Shown here piece by piece: positions 24,601 to 36,800 of a stretch of DNA of 64,000 nucleotides. Each line of letters begins with the position of its first letter. The first letter of the stretch is position 1. Made by a program: the position numbers and the translations under genes. This DNA comes from Triplophysa rosa. Its lineage: Eukaryota > Chordata > Actinopteri > Cypriniformes > Nemacheilidae. The DNA lies in assembly GCF_024868665.1 (NCBI RefSeq), contig NC_079905.1, forward strand, positions 7,294,879-7,358,878, in the 5' to 3' direction. The notes under the pieces are model-generated. The model saw nothing but the letters and a program-made list of their open reading frames with translations, was not told the DNA's origin and searched no databases.

Positions 24601-25457
24601 GTGTATGTAAACTCTCAGCTGATTCAGAAATCAAACCCTGGGCGCTGGGAAAAAACACAGAATACCTTGAAAAGTCCAAAGTACTACAGTAAAAATCGAC
24701 CAAACTTGACATTGAATTCAAAAGAATGAAAAATAGTTTTGAAGGCTTAGGGGTGTTTGGATGAGATGAGAACCGTGACCTAGTACATCTGAAAGTGTTT
24801 CCCATTTACACTACACTCACTGCACATAAAAAAGCTTTTTTATTCTTTGTTTTTCTTAAAAACATCTATTTAATCCTTGTTTTCATCATTCAGATTTCCA
24901 GAAGTAATAACAATAAAAACAAAAATGATTACTGTATCCAACAATGCAACATGGTTGACAACCTACTTCTTGTATAGATGAACCAGTGATAAATATTACA
25001 TTTCTTAAATCGATTTTTCAAAAATGACTGCACACACTTATAATAACAATAACACAACTAACATTGTCTAATAAACAAAAAGTGACATATGACTGCATCA
25101 TAACACTTTTTAAATTAGCTACACAATGTTGCAAATATTATATAAACAACATCGAGAAATACGCACTATACGCAGTTATTTTTAATTCCAAACACAGCTA
25201 GACACCCCTCCCTGACTCCAGACAAAGCGAGCGGAGACCTAGATGGATTAAATATCCATCCACAAATACCAATAATCCGCTTACTGTGTGTGTATGTGTC
25301 AGTAATTGAGTGTTATTAATAATAAATGAGATGTTATTCCCTGAACAGGGGTGGAAAACGACCCAGATTTTGAGGGGCTTTGGAACGAAACGGACCTACA
25401 AAACAATTTCTGTTAAGACCAAATCGGACAGAAACATTACTTCACAAGTGAAGAAGT
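23151..25457 (-). other. epha10 intron
   Basis: Contains CA tracts near 23620-23650, a GA/GGAGG-rich patch at 23960-24220 that generates open frames on both strands, and a GT microsatellite at 24567. No exon signature was seen. Confidence 0.4.
24567..24598 (+). repeat. (GT)n microsatellite
   Basis: Sixteen GT units. Confidence 0.95.
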
Positions 25458-25730
25458 GCACTCAAAAATGAAAATCTGTCATCATTTACTCACCCTTGTG
25501 TCATTTCAAACCCGTATGACTTACTTTTTTCTGCAGAACGCAAAAGAAGATATTTTGAAGAATGTTGGTAACTGAACAACGGCGGTATTGACCTGCATTG
25601 GTTTTGTGTCCTTACAATAGAAGTGAATGGTACCGCCGGTTACCAACATTTTAAAAAATATCTTCTTTTGTGTTCTGCAGAAGAAAGTCAGGCAGGTTCG
25701 AAATAACAAGAGGGTGACTATCCCTTTAAG
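25458..25730. repeat. Cyprinid fold-back MITE copy
   Basis: Starts CAAAAATGAAAATCTGTCATC and ends GGGTGACTATCCCTTTAA. Arms GAAGATATTTTGAAGAATG and ACATTTTAAAAAATATCTTC pair around a 60-base loop. Confidence 0.8.
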
Positions 25731-26427
25731 ATAATACAGGTCACATGTGCAGAGATGAATAAAGATCTGTGTTTTTGAAAATGTGTCCATTTATATTCGG
25801 GTAGTTGACGAATAAATCGTACATGTGTCCTACGTTGTGACATAGCAAAATTTAGAAAACAAACTGTTAATATTACATTGTATTATATTATATTTATAAA
25901 TTTCATTTTTTCGAATTTTTTGCCATAACACAATAGGACGAATTTGCATATTAGTCTGTCAACCACCCATTTACATAAGAACGTAAAATTGTTTTCACAC
26001 AGAAATCCTGACTTGTATTTGTTCCGTAACTGAAGCATCAGACATTTTGTCTGTTTGTCCAATCCAATTTCACACCTGATGTATGCCAGTGTCTCTAATA
26101 AGCCACACGTGCAATTCATCAATAGAAATCGCTTCATCAGAGGAGCCAATAAATCCATTTGGCTCGGAGACGGATTTTGTGTTGATGTGTGGACTGATGA
26201 TAAAGTTTGTGGTTGCATATTAAAGCATGTGTGTGTGTGATTGACAGTGTCTGGGCTGGCGCTGCGTTGCGTGTGGTTTAGAATGAATGAGAACCATTTC
26301 ACAGCGGCTCAATATAATCCATTCTCATCACTCTGATTAATGGAGAGCTGTAGGAGTGTGTGTTTCCTCTGCCGTTCGCTCCCTTGACATCACAGCTGCA
26401 TGGAGATCCATTAGAGCATGACACACC

Positions 26428-26724
26428 TGTGTGTGTGTGTGTGTGTGTGTGTTCATGTTTGTATATCCCGGTGGGGACCTAAACCTGAATACACACCAAC
26501 ACATGGGGACTCGTGTCACCGTGGGGACCAAAATTGAGGTCCCCAGGGGCAAAAAAGCTAATAAATTGTACAGAACAATATTTTTTACAAATCTAAAAAT
26601 GCAAAAAGTGTTCTATGATCTTTAGGTTTAGGGATAGGGTTAGGGATAGGGGATAGAATATACAGTTTGTACAGTATAAAAAACATTACGCCTATGGACT
26701 GTCCCCACGGGGATAGTCAACCAA

Positions 26725-26766
<42 letters not shown>

Positions 26767-26797
26767 CGCGTGTGTGCGCGTGTATGTGTGTGTGTGT
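26428..26797. repeat. GTCCCC repeat with telomere-like core between two (TG)n tracts
   Basis: (TG)n occupies 26428-26452 and 26728-26797. Between them are several GTGGGGAC/GTCCCC boxes, a TTAGGGATAGGGTTAGGG core (26630-26650), and CTATGGACTGTCCCC. The same arrangement is common in teleost introns. Confidence 0.65.
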
Positions 26798-26954
26798 GGC
26801 ATAACACTGGTCCACGTTGTACCTTATGCTGTCCAAGAACCATCTACTTGAACAGGAACAGACAGTCTGGTTGACCACAAATAAAATTAATTATTAGATG
26901 CTGGGGAGGCTTTGCTTATTTAATAAAAACCTCATTTGAAATGATTAGAAAGTG

Positions 26955-27040
26955 AGGGGGAATTGAATCCGTCACAGGTCAAACTCGAGCCTGAGCGCAA
27001 CATCCTAAAGCACATGCACTAACCGATGCACCACAGTACA
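26955..27040 (-). repeat. Possible tRNA-derived SINE head
   Basis: On the - strand, ATCGGTTAGTGCATG resembles an A box and GAGTTTGACCT a degenerate B box, about 35 bases apart. The segment does not fold convincingly into a tRNA by eye, so a functional tRNA is unlikely. Confidence 0.3.
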
Positions 27041-27280
27041 CGTGAGCAGGATTCTGACAGGAAACAACACCGGAGCAGGTGGCTTGTCTATCTTTATCTT
27101 TTTCCCCATCTGGGAAATGCAGCCTTTACAAACACGCGCGTGACATATGCACATGTCGCACGATCGCGGCGAAATTGGATTGAGTTATTGTGCTGTCCGT
27201 CATATAGTCTAACAACGGCATCGTGCATCTCTGAAAGTGGAATGAGGTTTCACACACACCGGAGAGATGAGTTTGTGTTT

Positions 27281-27304
27281 ATGTGTGTGTGTGTGTGTGT
27301 GTGT
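27281..27304 (+). repeat. (GT)n microsatellite
   Basis: TATGTGTGTGTGTGTGTG run of about 12 units. Confidence 0.9.
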
Positions 27305-27694
27305 ATAAGAGACTGACTTCAAATCTGTTGTGATTTATTCTGATGGATGATTTTGCAGACCAAGGAAGTAGAAAAAGGCTTTCACCAATGCGCCTGTCAC
27401 ACCGCAGTTAAACGGAGGCGTTCGATAGAGCAAAAGGAAGACTGTCATAGCAGGGAAACTGAATGTGCAACCACATCATATTTTAGTTAGAGAAACAGTT
27501 CACCCGAAAACAAATCGGTCATGAGCTGGCCCAGACAAAATACCCACAAATGACCAAAAATAGTTTTTCTACAATGCCGTTTGGTCCTTTCTGAAGCTAT
27601 TGGTCACAGACCATTACTGTTTATAGTTTATAGGAGAAAAAATCTTTTATTGCAAATCTGAAGTTTTGTGTTGCACAGGAAACATTGGCCGTAC

Positions 27695-27803
27695 CTTCTC
27701 CAGATGAGCAGTCCAACTCCAAGAGTGAGCAACATGATGAGAGCAGCGACTGAGACCACCACGATGATCACCACAGGACTCTGCTCGCTGGAAGCCAGCG
27801 CCA
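27695..27803 (-). CDS. epha10: epha10 transmembrane exon
   Basis: The acceptor is TTTCTTTAG and the donor is AGAAG|GTACGG. It encodes (L)ALASSEQSP, then the hydrophobic helix [16 protein letters not shown] and TLGVGLLIW, followed by Arg-Arg. The two arginines after the helix mark the cytoplasmic side. It is 109 bases long and its phase agrees with both neighbours. The short ectodomain stalk is like that of other Ephs. Confidence 0.94.
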
Positions 27804-28910
27804 CTAAAGAAAAACGCGTATCCAAAGACAAACAAAAGGTACGGTTAGTATGCATGAGGGCACAAGCCATTATCACTGCTTTAAAAGCAACGGAGCATGA
27901 CAAGAGGATTGATTTTTAAAGTTTTTCTTGATTTGTTTTGATAAGGCCTTAATGGGAATACATTTTTGTGAGGTGAAGTTACGGCTTTCCTCCAAAATGT
28001 GTCCATTTCATCCATCTGGATGGGGGGGGAGACGGTCATTTTTGGCTACTAAATGAAACACTTCGACTGTGAAATGGAAAGTTTAAACTGCTGTCGACGA
28101 TTATGTGTTAGCGCATACGATTAAATAATATCAATGTCTAATGTCACATTTTTTGAAATGCTGTTATTTTAACATTTCAGTTATTTAGAAGAAATAGAAG
28201 CCTGGTCTTTGTGTGTATGAGAAACGTAAACAGAACTGGAGCCTTAAAGCTCAATTTTTACTGCAAGGTCTACTCGCATACAACAAAACACTTCATCGAC
28301 AGAGGCACAGTTACTCCATACATACAGCACTAAACACTCAAAACTGAAACTGAAAAAACGTTCTCATAAGGCCAAGTCAAAGATACATTATGAGCCCAGC
28401 AGAGCATTTCACATTTGAAGGAACAGGAAAACCCTAAGCAAGGAATTAAAGTACTCTGCAAAGCAACACTAAAGAGATTCTGAAACCAGATTCATTCGGC
28501 CAAAAGGTTTGCAACACGGCACCGAGCGTAGCAGCTTTGTTCTGCATAACCTGTTTAAATACTTTGTAAGTTAGTGCACTTCACAGGAAAAGGACGAGGT
28601 TACATGTGCACTTCCTTCCATTGTGTTCATCCAATATGAATGAATCCTCTTAAATTAAACATGCCAGCAAGCTTTTGCACTTAAAACTCATTGTGTCATT
28701 ATAAAGTAAAAATGTAGTGAGCACTAATGTAATCTTTAAAAAAAGAGAGAGAGAGCAGCTCACACATCAAACACACCAGTGTTTTTTTGTTTAAGCATAA
28801 ACCTACATTTTCTATGAACCAAGCATTTACTGTACTGTATATCTTATGTTTACACTCATTAACTAGAAAACATGACACTACGCTAACAACAAAGCTAAGA
28901 AGTTACTCAC
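27804..28910 (-). other. epha10 intron
   Basis: 1.1 kb of intron between transmembrane and FN3-2 exons. There is a short GGGGGGGG run at 28022 and a GAGAGAGAG run near 28745. Nothing else was recognised. Confidence 0.4.
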
Positions 28911-29190
28911 ATTCTCCTAGCGTCTGCAGCTCCAGCGGTGTGCTGTATGCCCCGTAGTCGAGCGGAAGGGGTGACACAGCCACCACGGGGCTGGAGGAAG
29001 AAGCAGCAGATGGAGAAGAGGGAGATGAGGACGAGGAGGATGAAGAAAGAGGTGATGAGGAGAGAGAGGACAAAGCTGGACTGGAACAGGTGCGGATGAG
29101 GAAGACGTAAGTTGTGCCCGGTTTCAGGTTGTTGACACTGATTCTGGTGGCGGCCGTCTTTACCGTGGAATAACTCTGGTCTTTCTGGTC
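28911..29190 (-). CDS. epha10: epha10 second half of FN3-2 with serine-rich expansion
   Basis: The exon runs from acceptor TTTTTTCAG to donor GAAT|GTGAGT, 280 bases. It begins DQKDQSYSTVKTAATRISV, NNLKPGTTYVFLIR and ends DYGAYSTPLELQTLGE, as Eph FN3-2 domains do. Between LIR and YGAYS lie about 45 residues made mostly of Ser, Pro and Ala (for example SSSSSSSSPSSPSAASSSS). The equivalent exon of typical EphAs encodes about 54 residues against 93 here. The extra DNA is (TCC)n-like and in frame. No good internal intron was found to remove it: the GT candidates are GTCCTC or GTTCCA. Confidence 0.9.
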
Positions 29191-29699
29191 CTGAAAAAAC
29201 ATGCCAACATGTCCATAATGGTTGGTTGATGGGTAAATTAACATCCACAAATGGTCAATGAGTGCATGCAGGTTTCCAAAACACTTAATCTGTCTACCAT
29301 TGGGTGGACAAACAGGCTGGTTCGGTTTGGGCTCAAACTAACAGGAACGTATTCACACTTTTAAACGTTTTTTGTCTTTGCATACCATTGTAAAAGTACA
29401 GCACGTTCATAATTTTTATTTGATAAAAGAACACCGTCCAAGTTGTTTACATTCAGGTTGGCTTTTTATTAGATATAAACAGTCCAACACCAGGCTTATA
29501 AATACACTTACCGCTCATAAAAAAACAGCACTCTTTTTTTACAGAGACATTGCATGGCTTTCCAGGACTTGTGCGAGTTTGTTTAGACTTTAATGTCTGG
29601 TAGATATGTACTGGAGCTGACTGGCATGATCAATGAATCGCTGTGTGCTGTGGTTGTACACAAACGCAGGTTAACAGACCTCAGGAGATGCAACTGTAC
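29191..29699 (-). other. epha10 intron inside FN3-2
   Basis: 509 bases, AT-rich, with no recognised repeat. Confidence 0.4.
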
Positions 29700-29827
29700 C
29701 TTCTCATAGTATTTGATCTCGTACTCTGTGCGACTGCTGTTGGTATATGCGATGGGTTCCCTCCAAACCAGAGTCACACTGCGCTGTTCAACCTTCTCTG
29801 CCCGCAGCTCGCTCACTTGAGAGGGTG
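29700..29827 (-). CDS. epha10: epha10 first half of FN3-2
   Basis: After an acceptor formed by (CT)n-AG, the exon completes an Ala codon and encodes 42 codons: PSQVSELRAEKVEQRSVTL, VWREPIAYTNSSRTEY, EIKYYEK. Donor AAG|GTACAG. TNSS is a potential N-glycosylation site. The WREP and YEIKYYEK motifs are characteristic of Eph FN3-2. Confidence 0.94.
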
Positions 29828-29828
29828 C

Positions 29829-29829
<1 letters not shown>

Positions 29830-29875
<46 letters not shown>
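29830..29875 (+). repeat. (GA)n microsatellite forming a splice acceptor tract
   Basis: On the - strand it reads (CT)22-23 ending directly in TAG at the FN3-2 exon boundary, so it is the polypyrimidine tract of that acceptor. Confidence 0.9.
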
Positions 29876-29877
<2 letters not shown>

Positions 29878-30953
29878 GTAAATAATTAAGGAAAGCTGTG
29901 AGAATTTTCTGTCAGCTGCATGAGCGTGTGAGACATTGTTAAAGATCCGATAAAGATGTTCTCTTGTCAGAAAGAGTTCGCATCTGTTATACAGTGTTTC
30001 AACTTCCCATTTCAAAATTAACACTGTAAATTAAAGTATTCAACATAAAAGAATAAAGGCATGTTTTTAGCTGAAGTATTTCACTATCATGTATAGTTTT
30101 CCAGTAAAAATATCAAAAAAATCCATGAAACAAATGACTTTTTTTCTCGTTTAGGTTCTGAATACAGTGATTATTGTTCAAATAATTCGATTTTTTAAAT
30201 AATTTAATAAATTTGATTGCGTGTGTGTGTGCGTGCGTTGCCCCTCCTCTTCTGCTGTCCTGATTAAGAGATGATTAACAAGGACACAACAGCTGAGAGC
30301 TGCCACTCAAAATCCACTATCGAGAACTGACAGCTCCATCACTACACAAAATAAGCAATGAACGAATAAGACACCAACCTTTCCTTGATCATACACCAAC
30401 CAAAATGCAAAAAGTACATATTTTCATTTTTTTGCTAAAACACACGTTTCCCGTCAAGCCTCCCTGTATGCCATGAAACTGTAATGAAGCTGTAATTTGG
30501 GCTGCTGATCAAAAGCTGTATCTGTCCTCTTCATCTACATCAAGCCTTTAAAACAAAGGCACTGGGGTTATTGCCATGCAGTCTGTTCTCACAACCAATA
30601 GGCACGCAGCTCCTCTATTTCCTGCCATAAGAGCACCGTACAGACATCTCACGAGACAAGTGTGTGAACTAAAACTAAAATATCTCAGGAAAAAATGCTT
30701 TGATCTCAAACTAAGTGACAGCTACACTGCTCATTATACATCATGGACAACTCAACTGTGACACGCTGTGCACGAGGGTCGTCCATAGTGTCAGCTTTAC
30801 GACTAGACTGCAAACAGACAATTCAATCCTTGCCAGACGTGTGAACTGTATTTCACTTTTTTACCTTTTTGCTACTTTTATTGACAGCTTTAGTACACGG
30901 AGGTTCAGTGTTGGAAAAGCTGTTAAAAACTGCATCTTTTTGAACTTTCCAAT
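29876..30953 (-). other. Start of the 12-kb epha10 intron
   Basis: AT-rich DNA, no exon or repeat recognised apart from a short GTGTGTGTG run near 30220. Confidence 0.4.
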
Positions 30954-31255
30954 AGGCCTGTCAAAAGATTTATCGCGATTAACCGCATCCATATACATTT
31001 TTATTTATAAACACATACATATGCATGTATACATATTTAGGAAATTTTTGCATGTATTTATTTATATTTACCAATGATTTAAATTATATATAAATGTTTA
31101 TTTATTTTGATATTTTTCTTAAATATATACATGTAAGTGTACTGTATGTGATTAATGAATAGAAAATTAATATGCACAGTACACAGACATATATTATGTA
31201 AACACAAACTTTTATTCTGCATGTGATTAATTGCGATTAATCTTTTGACAGCCCT
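30954..31255. mobile_element. Fold-back MITE with GATTAATCGCGATTAATC ends, copy 1
   Basis: The ends are GGCCTGTCAAAAGATT and AATCTTTTGACAGCCC. Both arms then contain CGCGATTAA/TTGCGATTAA, followed by an AT-rich palindromic middle with TATATAC motifs and ACAGACATATATTATGT. About 300 bases. Confidence 0.75.
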
Positions 31256-32166
31256 ACTTTCCAATGTCATAAAGAAGCTTACATAAAATAGTAACTAAAA
31301 ACAGCTCAGAATCCTAAATATTGCAATAAAACAATAAACATCTGTTGTTTTTCATTTTTTAAAATCCCACATCTAATTCCAAAATCCGGGATTTATCTTC
31401 CAAGTTTCAATGTGGACTGAGACTTTCAACCTAACAAATAAGTGGATTTATAACCTCAAGAGTCACCCAAAAGTCAAAACAACAGTTTGTGAATTAGATC
31501 GAGTGTAAGCAAAGCTTTTTCTCTTTTTCTTTCTCACTCCAGGCTGTTGTTTCTTAAGCTGTGTTTAATGAATTCTGTATCGAGCTCCAAACTGCTACTC
31601 TGCCTCCAAATGCACCTGCAAACATAGTTAACACCACCGCACAACATACATACACGTATGCACTCGCCCCACTGAGTGGGAGGAAATGAGAGCCGGCCTG
31701 AATTGCTTACAGTAACTCGCTGCAGGCGCTAAACTGGAGGTTAGGATGCTCTGAATCGTGTTATTGAACTGACCTCTGGAAGGAAGGTTAAGATGTTGTG
31801 ATACATGTTACATGTTCTCTCTCACACAAACACACAGATTTTCATTAGGGATGTTCACACAACTTTTTTTTTGGAACCGGACCAGTCGATTTGTCCACCA
31901 GTCATAACACCGATCTGTGCGTATATAGATCAACAGTTACAAATGCCACAGCCTTTCAATACATTCACCGACAAATAATGGACATATATGTAACATACTC
32001 TAAGTATCAATAAACTTGTTTACAACAAAATTTGCATTGTCCTAAGAAAAAATGGACTGGCTTGAATTAAAATGCAGTAAATTTGTTATAAAAATATGGT
32101 GGTTTTATCGTTAGATTTTAAAACTTTTTCTGAGTATATTCAGACAGATTCAGTCTTCTTAGCATT
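31256..32166 (-). other. epha10 intron
   Basis: Unique-looking AT-rich DNA. Nothing recognised. Confidence 0.4.
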
Positions 32167-32497
32167 TAAATGATAGATCATCCCATAATGAAATTTCTGT
32201 CATCATTTACTCACCCTCGTGTAATTTCAAACCTGTATGGCTTTCGTTCTTCTGAAAAACACAAAAGAAGATATTTTGGAGAATGTTGGTCAACAAAAAC
32301 CGGTGGTCCCCATTGACTTCTATTGTATGGACACAAAACCAGTGCAAGTCAATGGAGACCCACGGTTTTCGGTTCCTAACATTCTTCAAAATATCTTTTG
32401 TGTTTTGCAAAAAAATAAAGTCATACAGGTATAAAATTACACGAAGATAAGTAAACGATGACAGAATTTTCATTTTGGGTTGAACTATCCCCTTAAA
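32167..32497. repeat. Cyprinid fold-back MITE copy
   Basis: Arms GAAGATATTTTGGAGAATG and ACATTCTTCAAAATATCTT flank a palindromic CCATTGACTTCTATTG/GTCAATGGAGACC core. The right end is GGTTGAACTATCCCCTTAA. Confidence 0.8.
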
Positions 32498-33441
32498 GCA
32501 CAACACTCTGTCAGCATTCGAAAACTCTTTCCATATCATTAAAAATAATCTAGATAAACTAATCAACTTCTCATTACCCCTTCCAACAGCGTTCAATGTT
32601 AAGGTTCGCCCGAGTGTGACATTCCCGCATATCTTTGTTGAGCAGAGGGTATATGCCCTATAGACAGAGCCATCATGGCTCTGTGTGCCTTGCAGTGGCA
32701 GAGCCGAGGATGCATTCAGCAGGGGTGTTTTGGAAACCACGTTTGGCAAGAAGCGTTGCACTATCGGAGCGTGCAGGCAGGCAAGCGCTGCTCCCTCAGG
32801 ACGTCTTCCTGTGAATTAGTGTGGAAGTCTCTCTTTTTCTTTTAACCGCAGTCATCTCATTATTGTTTGGAGAATTTCTTTGACTGGCTCTGCAAGTTTT
32901 TGGCACATGACAACCTCCTGCTAATCGTGGTGCTTTTGTTAAACGTGTACATCCACTTAAACGTCTTCTGTGTGTGTTAGAGAGGAGAGAGAGCAAAAAA
33001 GATTGTGCGTGTTTTATTATGGCCAGTTAGCCATGTTTTCTGACAACATGCAGCGATACGCTGCAGACGGCTATTTGCCTCTCGGCCAAACAGAAAGAAG
33101 CAGAGAGCAATGCAGGGAGGGAAAGCGAGGGATACTTGGATTTTTCTGTGGTGTTTGCTTTACTCTGGCAGGTTGAAATGTGATCTTGCCCTCAGCAATG
33201 GCAGAAGGGAACGTGACCGAATAGTCAAGTCATGCATGATAGCACACAAACATACTGTACACACAAATACACACACCTCAATATCACTGCAGTCTGGCCG
33301 AACATATGAGATGCCTTCAGGTTTATGTTGACCTTGCACTTAGAGCACAAGTAAGTGTGTGTAAAACTTAAGACGTGTGTGCATTCAGTTTGCTAGATAC
33401 TACATGACTTCTCATACTAAAGATGAGCAGTGATATTTTCT
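32498..33441 (-). other. epha10 intron
   Basis: Includes an open 184-codon - strand frame (32207-32761) that runs through the MITE. It has no coding signature and is treated as chance. Confidence 0.4.
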
Positions 33442-33807
33442 TTAAAGGTCCAGTGTATTAAATTTAGCGGCATCTAGCAGTGAGGTTGCGAATTTCAACC
33501 AATGGCTCACTCCACCCCTCCCTTTCGAAGCACTATGGTGGATGACACAGGATTAAGATGTTGTTACGTTCCTCGTTTCTTTGTCGAAGGAAATAAGGTA
33601 TTTTCGAAATGCTCTGTAGAGCAGTTTGTCCGATTAGGGCTACTGTAGAAGCAACATGGCGAGTTCCCTGCAAGGGGACCCACAGTGTGTGCAGATAGAA
33701 AAAGCTCATTCTAAGGTAATATAAACGTAACGCTTCATTATGTAAGGTCTTTACACACCTCTGAAGACATAGTTATGCATATTATATTGCATTTCTGTCA
33801 CCTTTAA
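33442..33807. mobile_element. TTAA-ended DNA transposon, 366 bases
   Basis: Ends TTAAAGGTCCAGTG and, on the other strand, TTAAAGGTGACAGAAATG. Only the first eight bases pair, but TTAA stands at both ends. The motifs CATCTAGCAGTGAGGTTGCG and AGACATAGTTATGCATATTA are familiar from a widespread fish element. Confidence 0.6.
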
Positions 33808-36800
33808 CATTCATTTCAGTTTCACCATTTTTTATAGATCTTTCCACCGACTATGATTCTACACAATTTGAAATAGATGCATATGCACAACAACACATCC
33901 CACACATGCACACACATTCCCCGCTACGAGAAAGAAAAACGATTTAAAATAAACCTACGAATGGTCCGACACATTACCCAGGATGCTTCACCAGCTGGGC
34001 AGGCTGATAGACTTGCTATTATCATTCATATTATCATTTATATTATCGTGGGGAGAGAGGGAAGGATGGAATGAAGGGAGGGAAAGGAAGAAAGGATTTC
34101 AGCCGGCCTGCTGGGAGGGCGAGATAGACTGATGCCTGCAAGACATATACATTTCCATCTAAAGAATGCTATTACAACACCCTACGCACACCTGGGACAG
34201 AAAGAGCGAGGATGAAAGGAAGCGGGAAGGGACGTAAAAGAGGGTGGCGGCGGAGGAGGAAGAGAGTGAACAAGGAAGCGTGGAGAAAATGAAAAACAGT
34301 GAACAGGGAGGAAGGAAAGATAAATGAGAAAAGAGGATTGGAAAAGAAAGTGAAGGAGTAGTACATAAAAAGCAAGCACAGGGAGAGGGCGAGAAAAAGG
34401 CTAATGAGGAAATAAGATTTGCCAATGGCATTTCCCATAGAACTCCACACTATATCACTATAGAAATCCAATTTCCTTCACTTAGATTTATGACCTTTCT
34501 TAAAGGTGAGGGGTATAATTTTTGTGCCACTATCGGAACCTAAAGGAATTTCAAGATGTATCCCAAACACTTCGCACATCTGTCTGGGGGACTTGTCTTT
34601 TATTTTCGTACAAACAGGTAATCCAGCCCTAAACTCACAATAAATTCACACGTCGGACTGCTCAGACAAACAGCAATGTTGCAAATGACTGACTTACTGT
34701 TCAGTTTCTTTGCCAATTGAAATGGGATGGGAACATATTAAACATTCGCGTGGCTGTGCTTTTTTTGTTTGCACCATAGCCAAAGCTAGAAAAAAATATT
34801 ATAATCACCTCCTTAGTGGTGACAGAAACTTAAAAAGTGGGTTATAATGATTGGAACGCCCTCAGGAACTTCCTCCAAAAAAAACATGAAGATGTAAGCC
34901 AAGAAAAGTAGAAACACACTTTCAACACAACACAAAATTAAAAAGGGGAAAAACATCCAGTGAGATAGGGGGTTGACAGGAAGGTAAGGCTTCATTTTCC
35001 AGACTCAAAGCCCCAGCACTGCTGTAAGCTACAGACAGCGTCAAACCGCCTGACAGCACAGACACAACACTAAGCTGATTTCAGAGTTCATGAGAAGTGC
35101 ACCAAAGTTAGACTAAATCAGAAATAAATAAATATATGAAAAATCCGCTCTCGACATGTAAAAGCAGACACAGTCTTGAGAGCAAAAGCACATTTATTCA
35201 GCACAGTCTGCAAAGAGGGAGGTCTGGCTGATTGACATCTCTCTCTAGAGATGACAGACAGCTGTCAATCAAAGCATTAGGCCATCGCTCTCATCACGAG
35301 ATGTCTGAACAGTGAGCGTGGAGACTCATCAACCCCCTATAGCTGCACACACACGCACAGACGGATTCACACAAAACCTCACGGCAAAAATCATTTTTCA
35401 AGCCGTGTTTTTTACCGTGAAACATCGAAATAGATTTAGCCTACTTGAGACAGAAAATTGCTAACAGAGTTGTTTATAGAAGCGATATCTTAAGTTATAC
35501 AGCATGTTTTTCTTACCCTATTGCCATTTTTTTTAAACAAACCTAATTTAAACCATATTCTCTAAAAACAAGTCTGAATATCTAATGCAGCCTTGCCTAA
35601 TATCTAAAGACCTGTTCGCAACAAGAACAAAAACTATATTAGCATCAAAACCAACATTTTTTATTAAGCTCTGCGGTTTTACATTTGACATGTGTGAGCC
35701 CTTTAATTGTATTGGATTTGGATTGGATGTTAATATTTTATCATCAGAAAGTGATGCCAACAATACTGTTCCTCTGTAATGTTTTTAAAACTTTACTTTT
35801 ATAGTTATCGTTCTTGGTCTGAGCAGGACATAATGTGGTAAGAATTGTATGTTCATTTATAGTAGTTTGGATATTTGCACTAAAAAGACAAAGACAAAAT
35901 TTTTAAAAAAGGATTATTATTATTATTATATTATGAATAAAATAAAATATGATAAGATGATACCTAAACCTTTTTTTGTATGTTTTCAGACTTATATCGT
36001 ACATTTTAAACATTCAGTAAGTGTATTTGTTTTGTTGCACTTGTTGTTTGTGGTTACTGTCTTTTAGTCATTTACACCTAAAAGAAGAAACGGCACATTC
36101 TTTAAAAAATCAACCCTTAACTTTTACAGTTCTATTGTGCTATTACAATTTTTTGTGCTGATAAAATGACAAGCATACTCATTAGCAATATGACTTCGTC
36201 CAGTGTAACAATCTTTCTGGATAAAAAAGAAACTTTAATCCACACACAAACGCACAAATCTCTCCGAACAGAATAATAACCATCTCAACACTTATAAGGG
36301 TGATAATGAGACTAAGAGGAAAGAGGGGCATTTCAAAGAAAACGCTGTCAGTTTGAACTTTTCTCGCATACATTCTCACACCTCCCTCTGGTTTGAGAGC
36401 CTGGCTCATTGTGGCCGTCCGTCACTCATAGAGCTTACTTCAACGCTCTGAAGATCTGAGGACGTCTAGCCTGTCGTCTGCACGCTCAATCCGACATCTA
36501 ACTCTCCGCGTGCCGCGTAACAAGCTCGCGAACGCATCCGTGATTGCCACAAAGAGCGGTGAAAGCTTGCTCTCACGAAGGGCGAGGAAAAGATGTTACG
36601 CCGCGACCAATTAAAATCCTTTGCGCTCTGTGACAAAGGAGGCCAAATTGGTTGAGTGCGGAGCTGAATGGAGGGTGATGACTCGATCTCTTTTAGTGCT
36701 GCTGGAGTTCCTGCGCTCTCTCTCATTTTCTACCATTAAAGCGGAGCGAGAAAGCAGCTCCCATGTTAGGGAGAAAGACGGGGGTGCTTTAATGCGCTCG

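Noticed and set aside
24554..24805. 83-codon frame ending in Thr-His repeats
   Set aside because: The repeat is a translated (GT)n microsatellite.
28907..29248. Alternative 113-codon - strand frame across the FN3-2 exon
   Set aside because: It is a shadow frame; the Eph-like frame joins in phase on both sides.
32207..32761. 184-codon - strand frame
   Set aside because: More than half lies in a MITE palindrome; no protein similarity.
34159..34471. Three overlapping - strand frames rich in Leu, Ser and Phe
   Set aside because: They come from a purine-rich low-complexity tract read on the complementary strand.
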